NCBI RefSeq assembly: GCF_001431425.1
Contig: NZ_LDJG01000002.1
Coordinates: 62,001-126,000 of the forward strand
Direction of reading: 5' to 3'
DNA length: 64,000 nucleotides
Origin: Stenotrophomonas nitritireducens
GTDB lineage: Bacteria > Pseudomonadota > Gammaproteobacteria > Xanthomonadales > Xanthomonadaceae
The notes under the pieces were generated by a model that saw only the letters and a list, made by a program, of their open reading frames with translations, searched no databases and was not told the origin of the DNA. Within the stretch, counting starts at the first letter, position 1. Each line of letters opens with the position of its first letter. This document shows positions 31,090-40,632 of this stretch, piece after piece. Made by a program: the position numbers and the translations under genes.

Positions 31090-31812
31090 ATGAGCGGCGC
31101 CGGCCACGCGCCCGGCCACGGGCCGGCCGCCAGCATCCTGCGGATCGTGCTGTTGCTGGCCTATCCGGCGCTCTCGCATGTGGCCAGCCTGCGCAGCGAG
31201 GGCGGCTGGGCCGCGCTGGCGCTGTTCGGGCTGGTGCTGCTGTGCCTGCTCGATGCGCTGGGCCGCCGCCGGCCCGTGGCCTGGGCCGCGCTGCTGGCAT
31301 CGGGGCTGCTGCTGGCCTGGCTGGGGCGCTCGCCGTGGGCGTGGATGCTGCTGCTGGCGCCGCCGGTGGTGTTCCCGTTGCTGGTGGCCTGGGGCTTCGC
31401 GCGCTCGCTGCGGCCGGGCCGGGTACCGCTGATCACCCGCATCGTGCAGGCCCTGCATGCGCGTGCCGGAGTACCGGTCGACGACCGGCTGGAGCGCTAT
31501 ACACGACGCCTGACCGCAGCGTGGGCGCTGCTGCTGGCGCTGCTGGCGGCGATCAACCTGGGGCTGGCGATGAGCGCGGTGCCCGACGGCCTGCTGGCCG
31601 CGTTCGGCCGGCAGCCGCGCTGGCCGCTGAGCCATGCGCAGTGGTCGTGGTGCGCGAACGTGGCCGACTGGGGCCTGATCGGCGGCTTCTTCGTGGCCGA
31701 ATACGCGCTGCGCTGCCGGCTGTTCCCGCAACGGCCCTACCGCAGTGCCGGCCAGTTCGTGCGCCAGATGGGGCAGCTCGGCCCGGCATTCTGGCGCGAC
31801 CTGCTGCGTTGA
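31090..31812 (+). CDS. Membrane protein of the aryl-polyene locus
   Basis: A 240-residue inner-membrane protein with about five to six TM helices (ILRIVLLLAYPALSHVA, LALFGLVLLCLLDALG, VAWAALLASGLLLAWLG, WMLLLAPPVVFPLLVAWG, AWALLLALLAAINLG and one near WGLIGGFFVAEYALRC). It belongs to the uncharacterised COG4648-type membrane proteins found in aryl-polyene gene clusters; role unknown. It starts 5 bases after the ACP stop. Confidence 0.8.
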   Translation: MSGAGHAPGHGPAASILRIVLLLAYPALSHVASLRSEGGWAALALFGLVLLCLLDALGRRRPVAWAALLASGLLLAWLGRSPWAWMLLLAPPVVFPLLVAWGFARSLRPGRVPLITRIVQALHARAGVPVDDRLERYTRRLTAAWALLLALLAAINLGLAMSAVPDGLLAAFGRQPRWPLSHAQWSWCANVADWGLIGGFFVAEYALRCRLFPQRPYRSAGQFVRQMGQLGPAFWRDLLR

Positions 31813-31862
31813 ACGCGGCGGGCCGCGGGTATCCTGTGGCCCACCCCGCCGCCCGTCACGCC

Positions 31863-32162
31863 ATGCAGTTCACCGTTCCCCGCGAGCATCCCTGCCTGCC
31901 CGGCCATTTCCCGGGACGGCCGCTGGTGCCGGGCGTGGTGGTGCTCGAACACGTGCTGCGCGCGGCCGAGGCCTCCGCCGGCAGGCCGTTGGAGGCATTG
32001 CGCCTGCCGCAGGTGAAGTTCATGGCGCCGCTGCTGCCCGGGCAGAGTGCGCGGATCGAACTGGACGGGCACACGCCGCGCTGGAAATTCCGGGTATGGC
32101 GCGGCGACGAGCTGATCGCGCGCGGCGAGCTGGTGGCCGCTGGCGGGGGCGCGGCCGCATGA
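31863..32162 (+). CDS. FabZ/FabA-like 3-hydroxyacyl-ACP dehydratase (ApeI-like)
   Basis: A 99-residue single hot-dog domain with the family's active-site segment HPCLPGHFPGRPLVPGVV. It would remove water from the 3-hydroxyacyl-ACP to make the conjugated double bonds. The family is usually about 100-150 residues, so this is at the short end but complete. Its stop overlaps the next gene's start (ATGA). Confidence 0.85.
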   Translation: MQFTVPREHPCLPGHFPGRPLVPGVVVLEHVLRAAEASAGRPLEALRLPQVKFMAPLLPGQSARIELDGHTPRWKFRVWRGDELIARGELVAAGGGAAA

Positions 32163-33142
32163 GCGATGCCGACTGGAAGCGCCGGCCCGAGGGCGGCGGC
32201 CGCGCCGCGATCCGCCTGATCGCCGGCATCGCCCGCCACGGCGGGCGCGGCATCGGCCGGCTCTGCCTGTATCCCATCACCGCCTATTTCCTGCTGGTGC
32301 GCGGCAGCGAACGCCGCGCCTCGCGCGCCTATCTGGGCCGCGCGCTGGGCCGCCGCGCCAGCCTGTGGGACGTGGCGCGGCATATCCATACCTTCGCCGC
32401 GACCATCCTCGACCGGGTGTTCCTGCTCGGCGGGCGCATGGACCTGTTCGACATCCGTACCGACGGCACGCAGGCCCTGCTCGAGCAGCTGGACGAAGGC
32501 CGCGGCGTGCTGCTGTTCGGCTCGCACCTGGGCAGCTTCGACGCGCTGCGCGCGCTGGGCCGGCAGCGGCCGGACCTGAAACTGCGGGTGCTGCTGGACC
32601 GTGCCCACAATGCCGCCATCACCGAGCTGCTGGCCGAACTCGACCCGGGCCTGGCCGCGGGCATCATCGATGCCGGGCAGGGTGGGCCGGCGGTGGTGCT
32701 CGCCATCCAGCAGGCGCTGGAGGAAGGCGCGATGGTGGCGCTGCTGGTAGACCGCGCGCGGCCGGGCGAAACCGCCTTGCAGGCGCCGCTGCTCGGCGCG
32801 CCGGCGCCGTTCCCGACCGCGCCGTGGCTGATCGCCAGCGTGCTGAAGGCGCCGGTGATGCTGGCCTTCGGCCTGTACCGCGGCGGCAACCGCTACGATC
32901 TGCTGTTCGAGCCGTTCGCGCCGGCGCTCGACGTGCCGCGCGCGCAGCGCGCCGAGGCCTTGTCGGCGCTGGTTCACCGTTATGCCGGCAGGCTGGAACA
33001 GCATCTGCACGGCGCTCCCTGGAACTGGTTCAATTTCTATGATTTCTGGCATTCAGACGTTCCTCTTTCCGCGCCGCTGGATGCTGGCGACGCTCCTGGC
33101 CGCGGGCTGCGGCAGCGTGCCGGCGATGGCGGCCGAGGTTGA
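32159..33142 (+). CDS. LpxL/LpxM-type lysophospholipid acyltransferase
   Basis: A 327-residue acyltransferase resembling lipid-A late acyltransferases. The catalytic HX4D is His123-LGSF-Asp128 in FGSHLGSFDAL; VALLVDRARPGE and ALQAPLLGAPAPFPTAPW follow. An N-terminal hydrophobic segment (LYPITAYFLLV) anchors it in the inner membrane. In aryl-polyene loci this enzyme probably attaches the polyene to its lipid anchor. It overlaps the dehydratase gene at its start and the LolA-like gene by about 100 bases at its end. Confidence 0.88.
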   Translation: MSDADWKRRPEGGGRAAIRLIAGIARHGGRGIGRLCLYPITAYFLLVRGSERRASRAYLGRALGRRASLWDVARHIHTFAATILDRVFLLGGRMDLFDIRTDGTQALLEQLDEGRGVLLFGSHLGSFDALRALGRQRPDLKLRVLLDRAHNAAITELLAELDPGLAAGIIDAGQGGPAVVLAIQQALEEGAMVALLVDRARPGETALQAPLLGAPAPFPTAPWLIASVLKAPVMLAFGLYRGGNRYDLLFEPFAPALDVPRAQRAEALSALVHRYAGRLEQHLHGAPWNWFNFYDFWHSDVPLSAPLDAGDAPGRGLRQRAGDGGRG

Positions 33143-33749
33143 TGCGGGGTGGATCCTGCGCCAGCTGGCGCAGCCGGCGCCAAGCCAGACCGGCTTCGTC
33201 GAACTGCGCGGTTCGGCGCTGCTGAAGGAACCGCTGCGGGTGGAGGGCCAGTACCGCCGCCCGGATGCCGGCACGCTGGTGCGCGAGGTACGCGCGCCCT
33301 ACGCCGAAACCACCACGATCGCCGATGGCAAGGTCAGCATCGAGCGCGCCGGCAAGCCGCCGCGCGTGTTCTCGCTGCAGCGCGTGCCGGAGCTGTCGGA
33401 CCTGCAGGCCAGCTTCGGCGCCTTGCTGTCCGGCGATCTGGCCGCGCTGGAACAGGCCTATCGCCTGCAGGCGTCCGGCACCGCGCAGCGCTGGCAACTG
33501 GTGCTCACGCCCAAGGCGCAGGCGCTGGCCGCACGGGTGCGCGAGGTGACCCTGCGCGGCCGCGACGGCGAGCTGCGCTGCATCGAGACGCAACCGGCGC
33601 GCGGCGACCTGCAGCGCACCCTGCTCGGCGGCGCGGCCGGTGCCGCCGGCGACGTGCGCCAGGCCGATGCGCTGGCCGCGCTGTGCCATGACGGCGCGCG
33701 CGATGGTTCCGCGCCGCCGGGGTCCGCTCAGGACAGGAGCCGCCGTTGA
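33039..33749 (+). CDS. LolA-like outer-membrane lipoprotein carrier
   Basis: A 236-residue periplasmic protein with a signal peptide (positive FPRRWMLATLLAAGCGSV, cut near AMAAEVD). It has LolA-type strand segments (GFVELRGSALLKEPLRVEGQ, AGTLVREVRAPYAETTTI). In the pigment locus it probably carries the aryl-polyene lipid from the inner membrane. The start at 33039 overlaps the acyltransferase gene; an alternative ATG at 33081 would leave a shorter signal. Its TGA overlaps the TTG start of the MMPL gene. Confidence 0.82.
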   Translation: MISGIQTFLFPRRWMLATLLAAGCGSVPAMAAEVDAGWILRQLAQPAPSQTGFVELRGSALLKEPLRVEGQYRRPDAGTLVREVRAPYAETTTIADGKVSIERAGKPPRVFSLQRVPELSDLQASFGALLSGDLAALEQAYRLQASGTAQRWQLVLTPKAQALAARVREVTLRGRDGELRCIETQPARGDLQRTLLGGAAGAAGDVRQADALAALCHDGARDGSAPPGSAQDRSRR

Positions 33750-36088
33750 AGCTGACCCCGCGCCGGCGCATCGGCCTGGCGATCGGCTGGATGCTGCTGC
33801 TGGGCCTGCTCACCGCCTGGGTGAGCGGGCGCATGCAGGTCAGCGGCGACCTGCGCAAGTTCATGCCCGATGCGCGCACCCCGGCGCAGAAACTGCTGCT
33901 CGACGAACTGGGCGAAGGCCCGGGCGCGCGGCTGCTGCTGCTGGCGCTGTCCGGCGCGGCGCCGGAGCAGCTGGCCGCGCAGTCGCGGCAACTGCACGAG
34001 GCGCTGGCGGCCGATCCGCAGTTCGAGCTGGTCGCCAATGGCGGGCAGGCCGGGCTGGACGCCTTTCCCGAACGCCTGCTGCCCTACCGCTACCTGATCG
34101 ACGAGTTGCCCGGCGATGCGTTCAGCGCCGCGAACCTGCACGACGAACTGCAGGCGCGGCTGCAGGACCTGGGCTCGCCGGCCGGCGGGCTGGTCGAACC
34201 GCTGCTGCCGTCCGATCCCACCCTGCAGGTGCTGCGCGTGGCCGAAGCGCTGCAGCCGGCCAACGCGCCGCAGCGTATCGACGAGGTCTGGTTCGACCAC
34301 GGCGGCCGGCAGGCCCTGCTGCTGGTGCAGACGCGCGCGGCCGGCTTCGATCCCGGCGCGCAGCAGCAGGCGGTGGACACGATCGAGGCGGGCTTCGAGC
34401 GCATCGCCGCCGGCAGCGGCAGCCGCCTGGAAATGAGCGGGCCGGGCGCGTTCTCGGTGAAGATCGGCAACCGCACCGCCAACGAGGCCGGCGTCATCGG
34501 CACCATCGATACGATCGGCATGATCCTGCTGCTGTGGGTCGCCTATCGCAGCTGGAAAATGCCGATCCTGGGGTTCCTGCCGCTGGCCAGCGCTGGCCTG
34601 GCCGGGCTGGCCGTGACGGCATTGGCCTTCGATGGCGTGCACGGCATCACCATCGCCTTCGGCTTCACCCTGATCGGCGTGGTACAGGACTATCCGATCC
34701 ACTTCTTCAGCCACGAGCGCCCCGGCCGCTCGCCGTGGGACAACGTGCGCGCGCTGTGGCCGACGCTGGGCACCGGCGTGGTCGCCACCTGCATCGCCTA
34801 CCTGACGTTCCTGTTCTCCGGCGTCGAGGGACTGAAGCAGCTGTCGGTGTTCACCATCACCGCGCTGGCCACCGCGGCACTGGCCACGCGCTACCTGCTG
34901 CCGGCGCTGGTCGATCCGGCCACCCGCGACTTCGCCGATTCGGCATGGCTGGCGCGGCTGTGGCGCCACACCCGGCGGTTGCCGCGCCCGCGGCGTTCGC
35001 TGGCGGTGCTGGCAGCGGCAGCGCTGGCGGTGCTGGTGTGGGCGCCGGGGCCGTTCTGGCAGAACGACCTGGGCAAGCTGACGCCGGTGGATACGGCCGA
35101 CCTGCTGCGCGATGCGCAGCTGCGCGGCGAACTGGGCGCGCCGGACGTGCGTTACGTGATCACCGTGCGTGGCGACGACGCGCAGGCGGCGCTGGCCGCG
35201 AGCGAACGGCTGCGGCCGGTGCTGGACCAGCTCGTCGCCGACGGCGCACTGGACCGCTACGACATGGCCGCGCGCTACCTGCCCAGCGCCGCGCTGCAGC
35301 GCCAGCGCCAGCAGCGGCTGCCGGACGAAGCCACGCTGCGCGGCGCACTGGCCGCGGCGGTGGCGCAGACGCCGTTCCGCGACGATGCCTTCGAACCCTT
35401 CGTCGCCGACGTGCAGCGCGCCCGCGGCGCGCCTGCGCTGCAGCCGCAGGACCTGCAGGGCACGCCGCTGGCGACCGCGGTCGGTGGCCTGCTGCTGCGG
35501 GGCAGCGGCCACGCCACGGCGCTGGTGTCGCTGAGCGGGCTGCACGACGTGGCCGCGGTGGCGACCAGCGCGCGCCTGCACGGCGCTGAACTGCTGGACC
35601 TGAAGCACGCCTCCGAATCGCTGGTGGCCGAATACCGCGGGCGCGTGCTGGCGGCGCTGGCGGTGGCGGTGCTGCTGCTGGCCGCCACGGTGTGGGCGGC
35701 GCTGCGCTCGCCGCGCCGCGTGCTGCGCGTATTGCTGCCGATGGCGCTGACCACGCTGGTGGTGCTGGCGCTGCTGCGCGGGGCGGGCATCGAACTGAAC
35801 CTGTTCCACCTGATCGGGCTGATCCTGGCCGCCGGCCTGGGTCTGGACTACGGGCTGTTCTTCGAACACGCCGGCGACAGCCTGGCCGACCAGCTGCGCA
35901 CCCTGCATGGCCTGCTGGTGTGCAGCGCGATGACGCTGCTGGTGTTCAGCCTGCTCGGCCTGTCCTCGATCCCGGTACTGCGCGCGATCGGCAGCACGGT
36001 GGCGCTGGGCGTGGTGTGCAATTTCGCGCTGGCGCTGCTGATCTCGCGCGAGCCCTGGCAGGAGGCCGCCGCCGATGCTGGCGCGTGA
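33746..36088 (+). CDS. MMPL/RND-family exporter of the aryl-polyene locus
   Basis: A 780-residue pump with the MMPL plan: an N-terminal TM, a periplasmic loop (about 50-270), five TMs, a second loop (about 440-620) and five more TMs ending GVVCNFALALLISREPW. The GIDYG-like positions in TM4 and TM10 are TIGMILLLWVAYRSWK and LAAGLGLDYGLFFEHAGDS; a DYP pair is in VVQDYPIHFFSHE. It probably exports the polyene lipid with the LolA-like protein. It starts with TTG, preceded by AGGAGC. Confidence 0.88.
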   Translation: MKLTPRRRIGLAIGWMLLLGLLTAWVSGRMQVSGDLRKFMPDARTPAQKLLLDELGEGPGARLLLLALSGAAPEQLAAQSRQLHEALAADPQFELVANGGQAGLDAFPERLLPYRYLIDELPGDAFSAANLHDELQARLQDLGSPAGGLVEPLLPSDPTLQVLRVAEALQPANAPQRIDEVWFDHGGRQALLLVQTRAAGFDPGAQQQAVDTIEAGFERIAAGSGSRLEMSGPGAFSVKIGNRTANEAGVIGTIDTIGMILLLWVAYRSWKMPILGFLPLASAGLAGLAVTALAFDGVHGITIAFGFTLIGVVQDYPIHFFSHERPGRSPWDNVRALWPTLGTGVVATCIAYLTFLFSGVEGLKQLSVFTITALATAALATRYLLPALVDPATRDFADSAWLARLWRHTRRLPRPRRSLAVLAAAALAVLVWAPGPFWQNDLGKLTPVDTADLLRDAQLRGELGAPDVRYVITVRGDDAQAALAASERLRPVLDQLVADGALDRYDMAARYLPSAALQRQRQQRLPDEATLRGALAAAVAQTPFRDDAFEPFVADVQRARGAPALQPQDLQGTPLATAVGGLLLRGSGHATALVSLSGLHDVAAVATSARLHGAELLDLKHASESLVAEYRGRVLAALAVAVLLLAATVWAALRSPRRVLRVLLPMALTTLVVLALLRGAGIELNLFHLIGLILAAGLGLDYGLFFEHAGDSLADQLRTLHGLLVCSAMTLLVFSLLGLSSIPVLRAIGSTVALGVVCNFALALLISREPWQEAAADAGA

Positions 36089-36539
36089 GGACATCCTGCG
36101 GCTGGTGCCGCACCAGGGCGGTATGTGCCTGTGGGACGAGGTGACCGCCTGGAGCGCCTCGGACATCGCCCTGCGCGCCTTCAACCATCGCGACCCGGCG
36201 CACCCGCTGCGCAGCGACGGACGGTTGCGCGCCATCCACCTGTGCGAATACGGCGCGCAGGCGATGGCGGTGCACGGCGGCCTGCGCGCGCGCCAGCGCG
36301 GCGGTGCGGTGGTGCCCGGCGTGCTGGTGGCGCTGCGCGACGTGCAGCTGCATGTCGCGCGCATCGACGATCTGGAAGGCGCCATCGAGGCGACCGCGCA
36401 GGTACTGGCCGAAGCGGAAACCAGCCAGCAGTACAGCTTCCGCATCACCCATGGCGCGCGCGTGCTGGCCGAAGGCCGCGCCGCGGTGATGCTGCAACCG
36501 GACAGCGTGGGAGACGACATGCAGGGAGAGCGGCGATGA
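36075..36539 (+). CDS. Second hot-dog dehydratase (ApeP-like)
   Basis: A 154-residue protein resembling the COG4706 3-hydroxylacyl-ACP dehydratases of aryl-polyene loci. Typical pieces: LVPHQGGMCLWDEV near the N-terminus, AFNHRDPAHPLRSDGRLRAIH and EYGAQAMAVHG. It overlaps the MMPL gene by 14 bases and the ketoreductase start by 4, so it belongs to the same coupled block. It works alongside the shorter dehydratase at 31863; how the two divide the work is unknown. Confidence 0.85.
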   Translation: MLAREDILRLVPHQGGMCLWDEVTAWSASDIALRAFNHRDPAHPLRSDGRLRAIHLCEYGAQAMAVHGGLRARQRGGAVVPGVLVALRDVQLHVARIDDLEGAIEATAQVLAEAETSQQYSFRITHGARVLAEGRAAVMLQPDSVGDDMQGERR

Positions 36540-37264
36540 ACACGAAACGACGCGCACTGGTCACTGGCGGCAGCGGCGACCTGGGCGGGGCGATCTGCCG
36601 GCGCCTGGCGGCCGACGGTGCGCACGTGATCGTGCACGCCAACGGCAACCTGGCCCGTGCGCAGGCGGTGGCCGCGGACATCCTTGCGGCCGGCGGCAGC
36701 GCGCAGGTGGTGGCGTTCGACGTGGCCGACGGCGAGGCGACCGCCGCGGCGCTGGACGAGCTGCTGGCCGACGGCCCGATCCAGATCGTGGTCAACAACG
36801 CCGGCGTGCACGACGACGCGCCGATGGCCGGCATGGACGAGGCGCGCTGGCGGCGGGTGATCGACGTTTCGCTGCACGGTTTCTTCCACGTCACCCAGCC
36901 GCTGCTGCTGCCGATGGCGCGTACGCGCTGGGGCCGCATCGTCAATGTCTCGTCGGTGGCGGCGGTGCTCGGCAACCGCGGCCAGACCAACTACGCCGCG
37001 GCCAAGGCCGCGCTGCACGGCGCCTCGAAATCGCTGGCGCGGGAAATGGCCAGCCGCGGCATCAGCGTCAACGTCGTCGCGCCGGGCGTGATCGAAGGAA
37101 AGATGGCGGCCGATGCGTTCCCGCCGGAGCTGATCAAGCAGGCGGTGCCCGCCGCGCGCGCGGGAAAGCCGGAAGAAGTGGCGGCGCTGGTCGCCTTCCT
37201 GTGCGGCGACGACGCCGGCTACATCAACGGCCAGGTGATCGGCATCAATGGCGGCATGGGGTGA
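36536..37264 (+). CDS. fabG: 3-oxoacyl-ACP reductase (FabG/ApeQ-like)
   Basis: A 242-residue short-chain dehydrogenase. The NADPH motif is TGGSGDLGGAI (from residue 10) and NNAG is at 87-90. The catalytic residues are Ser140, Tyr153 and Lys157. It reduces the 3-ketoacyl-ACP during polyene chain building. It is the last gene of the plus-strand block (30815-37264) and ends at a convergent GT2 gene. Confidence 0.93.
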   Translation: MNTKRRALVTGGSGDLGGAICRRLAADGAHVIVHANGNLARAQAVAADILAAGGSAQVVAFDVADGEATAAALDELLADGPIQIVVNNAGVHDDAPMAGMDEARWRRVIDVSLHGFFHVTQPLLLPMARTRWGRIVNVSSVAAVLGNRGQTNYAAAKAALHGASKSLAREMASRGISVNVVAPGVIEGKMAADAFPPELIKQAVPAARAGKPEEVAALVAFLCGDDAGYINGQVIGINGGMG

Positions 37265-37343
37265 GGGCAGGAGTGGGCGAGGAGCAGTGAGGAGCGGGAA
37301 AGGGCAAAAGCCCCGCGCTGCCGCCGCCGCTTTCTCTCACTCT

Positions 37344-38135
37344 TCATTCACCCCTGGCTTCATCGATCACCGGCGGATGCGCACGGATCGTGCGGTGCAC
37401 CTGCCGCACATGGCCGTGGCGCAGTGCCAGCCGCACGATGTGCACGGTGATGCGGGTGAGGTCGCGCAGCGGGCGGAAGTGACTGGGGCGGAAGCATTCG
37501 TCGCTGCCGGCGGCGCGGTAGCGCGACTCGATCGGCACCGAGACGCAGCGCGTGCCCAGTTGCCGCGCGGCCGAGATCAGCACCTGCGCCTCGAACACGA
37601 AGTCCTCGCCGGGCACCTCGCGCATCGCGATCACCTCGGCCGGGTAGAAACGTTGCCCGCTCTGGCTGTCGGCGACCTGGTAATGCGTGCCCCAGGCCAC
37701 GCCCCAGTCGCCGAATTCGTTTGCCAGCCGCCGCAGCAGCGGCTGCGAGGCGCGCTTGCGCAGCCGCGCACCGATGACGATGCAACCGGGGTGGCGATTG
37801 GCACTGGCCAGCAGCCGCGGCAGGTCGGCGGCGGCATGCTGGCCGTCGCCATCCAGGGTCAGCACGCCGCGCAGGCCGCGCCGCACGGCCTCGGCGAAGC
37901 CGCTGCGCAGGGCCTGGCCCTTGCCGCTGCGCCGCGGATGGCGCAGTACCGTGACCGGCAGGTCGGCGATGCAGCCGGCGGTGCCGTCGTCGGAGCCGTC
38001 GTCGACCACGATCACGTGCGGGAACCACGCGAGCGCGCCGCTGACCACTTCGCGGATGCGCAGCGCTTCGTTGAGCGCCGGGATCACCACCGCCACCTCG
38101 TCGGGGCGCAGCGCCGGTGTGCGGGAATCAGCCAT
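37344..38135 (-). CDS. GT2-family glycosyltransferase
   Basis: A 263-residue GT-A enzyme: AVVIPALNEALRIREVV, VVDDGSDDGT, LTLDGDGQH (DXD metal site) and GEDFVFEAQVLISAARQLG. This is the usual order for dolichyl-phosphate-mannose-synthase-like GT2 proteins. The substrate is not known. As the third gene of the KS-CLF-GT2 minus-strand block it may act on the polyene lipid or its membrane anchor. It overlaps the CLF gene by 8 bases. Confidence 0.85.
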   Translation of the reverse strand: MADSRTPALRPDEVAVVIPALNEALRIREVVSGALAWFPHVIVVDDGSDDGTAGCIADLPVTVLRHPRRSGKGQALRSGFAEAVRRGLRGVLTLDGDGQHAAADLPRLLASANRHPGCIVIGARLRKRASQPLLRRLANEFGDWGVAWGTHYQVADSQSGQRFYPAEVIAMREVPGEDFVFEAQVLISAARQLGTRCVSVPIESRYRAAGSDECFRPSHFRPLRDLTRITVHIVRLALRHGHVRQVHRTIRAHPPVIDEARGE

Positions 38136-38925
38136 GGCCGATGTCGATCCGCAGCCATTGTTCGATGCCGGCCGGCAGCAGCACCTGTCCGCGCTCCAGC
38201 GCGAGCGCTTCCAGCAGCGGCAGCGCCGGTTGCATGGCGTTGCCGGCCAGCAGTTGCGACAGCGGCCCGGCCACGTCATCGGCGTCCGTCCCGGCGTGTT
38301 GCACCAGTTCCATGCGCAGCGTCGGCAGGTCGGGGCAGGGCACGCGCGACAGCACCAGGGCGACGCCGAGCAGGCCTTCGCTGGGCGCCACCTCGCCCAG
38401 CGGACCGCAGGACGGGCCGTCGTAGGCGACCAGCAGCACCGCCTCGCTGCCGGCGGCCAGCTGCGCCATCGCCTCGACCAGCCCCTGCGCGAAGCTGCCG
38501 GAGCCGGCGCTGATCGCGGTGGCCGGCACGTGCGCGCCGGCGCCGATGGTCCAGTAGCCGGCGGCGGCGTTGTGCACCGAGTTGTGGAAGCGGGTGGGCG
38601 ACACCGCGCGCGGGTCGCTGGCCAGGGTCGCGCACATGTAGTCGGTGATCGACATCTCGCCATGGGTGGAGGCGAATACCGAGGGCAGCGCCGCCGGCTC
38701 GCGCCCGGCCGCCTCGCAGGCGGCCAGCGCGGCTTCCAATGCCACCGCCACGGTGGCCGGCGCGCGGCGGCGCTCGTTCGCGGCCAGCAGCGTGGGCGCC
38801 GGCCGCGCCGCTGCCTCCGCGGGGCGAATGCCCGCGCGCGCCCAGGCGCAGGCGGCATCCCAGTCCGGCAGTCCGCTGCCCCAGAAACCGATGCCTTCGA
38901 CGATCGCTTCGCGCATGTGCTTCAT
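38128..38925 (-). CDS. Beta-ketoacyl synthase chain-length factor
   Basis: A 265-residue KS-like protein of the chain-length-factor type found beside aryl-polyene KS genes. It resembles the N-terminal half of a ketosynthase: SITDYMCATLASDPRAVSPT and HNSVHNAAAGYWTI, with ISAGSGSFAQGLVEAM at the place of a KS nucleophile loop. Cys is replaced by Gly/Ser, so it should be non-condensing. It overlaps the KS stop (ATGA), so the two are made together as a KS-CLF pair. Confidence 0.88.
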   Translation of the reverse strand: MKHMREAIVEGIGFWGSGLPDWDAACAWARAGIRPAEAAARPAPTLLAANERRRAPATVAVALEAALAACEAAGREPAALPSVFASTHGEMSITDYMCATLASDPRAVSPTRFHNSVHNAAAGYWTIGAGAHVPATAISAGSGSFAQGLVEAMAQLAAGSEAVLLVAYDGPSCGPLGEVAPSEGLLGVALVLSRVPCPDLPTLRMELVQHAGTDADDVAGPLSQLLAGNAMQPALPLLEALALERGQVLLPAGIEQWLRIDIGHG

Positions 38926-40145
38926 TCCGCCTTGCCGAATACCAGCGAGCAGTTGTTGCCGCCGAAGCCGAAGGAGTTGTTCATCGCGTGGCCGATGTCC
39001 GCCCGCGCGTTTTCGAACCGGATCTGCGGACCGCAGGCCGGATCGGGGACTTCGCTGTTGAGCGTGCCCGGCAACAGCCCGTCGGACAAGGCCAGCAGCG
39101 CGAATACCGATTCGACGATGCCGGCCGCGCCCAGGGTGTGCCCGGTCCAGCCCTTGGTCGAACTGGCGTGCAGGGACGGCGGGAACAGCGCGGCCACCGC
39201 GGCGGCCTCGATGCTGTCGTTGGCCGGGGTCGAGGTGCCGTGCAGGTTGAGATAACCCAGCTGCGCCGGCTCGAGCCCGGCGCTGCGCAGTGCCTGTTCC
39301 ATCGCCAGGCGCGCGCCCAGCCCCTGCGGATGCGGTGCCGACATGTGGTGGGCGTCGCTGGATTCGCCATGGCCGCACAACTGCAGTGCGGTCTGCGGGC
39401 CGGCGCCGGCGCGTTCCAGCACCGCGTAGCCGCCTGCCTCGCCCAGCGACAGCCCGCTGCGGCGGGCGTCGAACGGCTGGCAGGGCGCGCTGGCGACCAG
39501 CTGCAGCGAGTGGAAGCCGAACAGCACGCTGCCACACAGCGTGTCGACGCCACCGACCAGGGCGGCGTCGGCGAAGCCGGCGTGGATCAGCCGCGCGGCC
39601 TGCGCGAACACCTTGGCGCTGGAGGAACAGGCAGTGGCCACGGTCACGCAGGGGCCACGCAGGCCGGTGGCGGCCTGCACGAAATCGCCCAGCGCGTGCG
39701 GGGTATGGATGCGCGGGCGCTGCAGGTCCGGCGGGAAATGCGCCACGCCTGCGGCATCGGTGGACAGGCGCGCATAGGCCTCTTCGGTGGCGCCGATGGC
39801 GGAGGTGGAGGTGCCCATCACCACCGCCACGCGGTGGGCGCCATGGCGGGCGACGACGCCGGCCAGTGCGTCGAGCAGGCCGTCCTGCTGCAGCGCCAGC
39901 CACGCCAGCGCGTTGTTGCGGCAGGCGAAACCGGCCAGCGCCGGCGGCAGCGCCACATCCTCCACGCCATCGACGCGGCCGATCCAGCAGTCCAGCGGAT
40001 CGGCGCCGAAATCGTTGCGGCGCAGGCCGCTGCGGCCCTGCGCCAGCGCCTGGCGCTGCGCGTCCAGTCCCGCGCCCAGCGCGGTGGTGGCGCTGTGCGC
40101 GAGGATGTTCAGCGGGAGCAGGCGCGGTGGCGATGCGGCGGTCAC
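38922..40145 (-). CDS. Aryl-polyene beta-ketoacyl-ACP synthase (FabF-like)
   Basis: A 407-residue condensing enzyme. The full catalytic triad is present: Cys173 in TACSSS, His302 in LHGTSTPAND and His336 in GHTLGAAG. It extends the starter with malonyl units for the polyene. The start was placed at GTG 40145, which gives the normal KS N-terminus (LPLNILAHSATTALG); the 71 codons upstream look non-coding. It is the first gene of the minus-strand block. The divergent gap to YcgL is about 210 bases. Confidence 0.9.
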   Translation of the reverse strand: MTAASPPRLLPLNILAHSATTALGAGLDAQRQALAQGRSGLRRNDFGADPLDCWIGRVDGVEDVALPPALAGFACRNNALAWLALQQDGLLDALAGVVARHGAHRVAVVMGTSTSAIGATEEAYARLSTDAAGVAHFPPDLQRPRIHTPHALGDFVQAATGLRGPCVTVATACSSSAKVFAQAARLIHAGFADAALVGGVDTLCGSVLFGFHSLQLVASAPCQPFDARRSGLSLGEAGGYAVLERAGAGPQTALQLCGHGESSDAHHMSAPHPQGLGARLAMEQALRSAGLEPAQLGYLNLHGTSTPANDSIEAAAVAALFPPSLHASSTKGWTGHTLGAAGIVESVFALLALSDGLLPGTLNSEVPDPACGPQIRFENARADIGHAMNNSFGFGGNNCSLVFGKAE

Positions 40146-40356
40146 GCGGTCTTCCGGGGCTTGGACGGGGCGCGAGTATATCGGGGTGCCGTCTGCCGCA
40201 CGGTATCCGCCCGGGAGTGACGGCGTGCGCGTTTCTTGATGAAAATGAATGAAGCTTCGGCGAAGAAGCCGACAGCTCTGTAGGGCAATGCCTTTCACCG
40301 GCGTCAGGTTTCCGACACAATCTCCTGCATTCCCAAGCAGGGCAAAGCCCGCGGGC

Positions 40357-40632
40357 ATGCAAGCCTACGTTTACAAAAGCCAACGCAAGCAGGACACCTA
40401 CGTCTACCTTGCCAAGCGCGACGACTTCGACGCGATCCCGGCCACGCTCGGCGCCGCCCTGGCGCCTTTCGCGTTCGTGCTGGAGGTCGCACTGACCCCG
40501 GAACGGCGGCTGGCGCAGGCCGATGCCGCGCTCGTGCGCGCCAACCTGGCCGCGCACGGTTTCCATCTGCAGCTGCCGCCGCAGCCCCTGGCGCCGGTGA
40601 AGATCGCCCGCATCGACGGCCGCGATGACTGA
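40357..40632 (+). CDS. YcgL-domain protein
   Basis: A 91-residue protein starting [18 protein letters not shown], the start of the YcgL (DUF709) family, then [22 protein letters not shown]. Function unknown. The start at 40357 is the family start; an upstream ATG at 40249 would add non-homologous residues. Its stop lies inside the start region of the ankyrin gene, which suggests coupling. Confidence 0.88.
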   Translation: MQAYVYKSQRKQDTYVYLAKRDDFDAIPATLGAALAPFAFVLEVALTPERRLAQADAALVRANLAAHGFHLQLPPQPLAPVKIARIDGRDD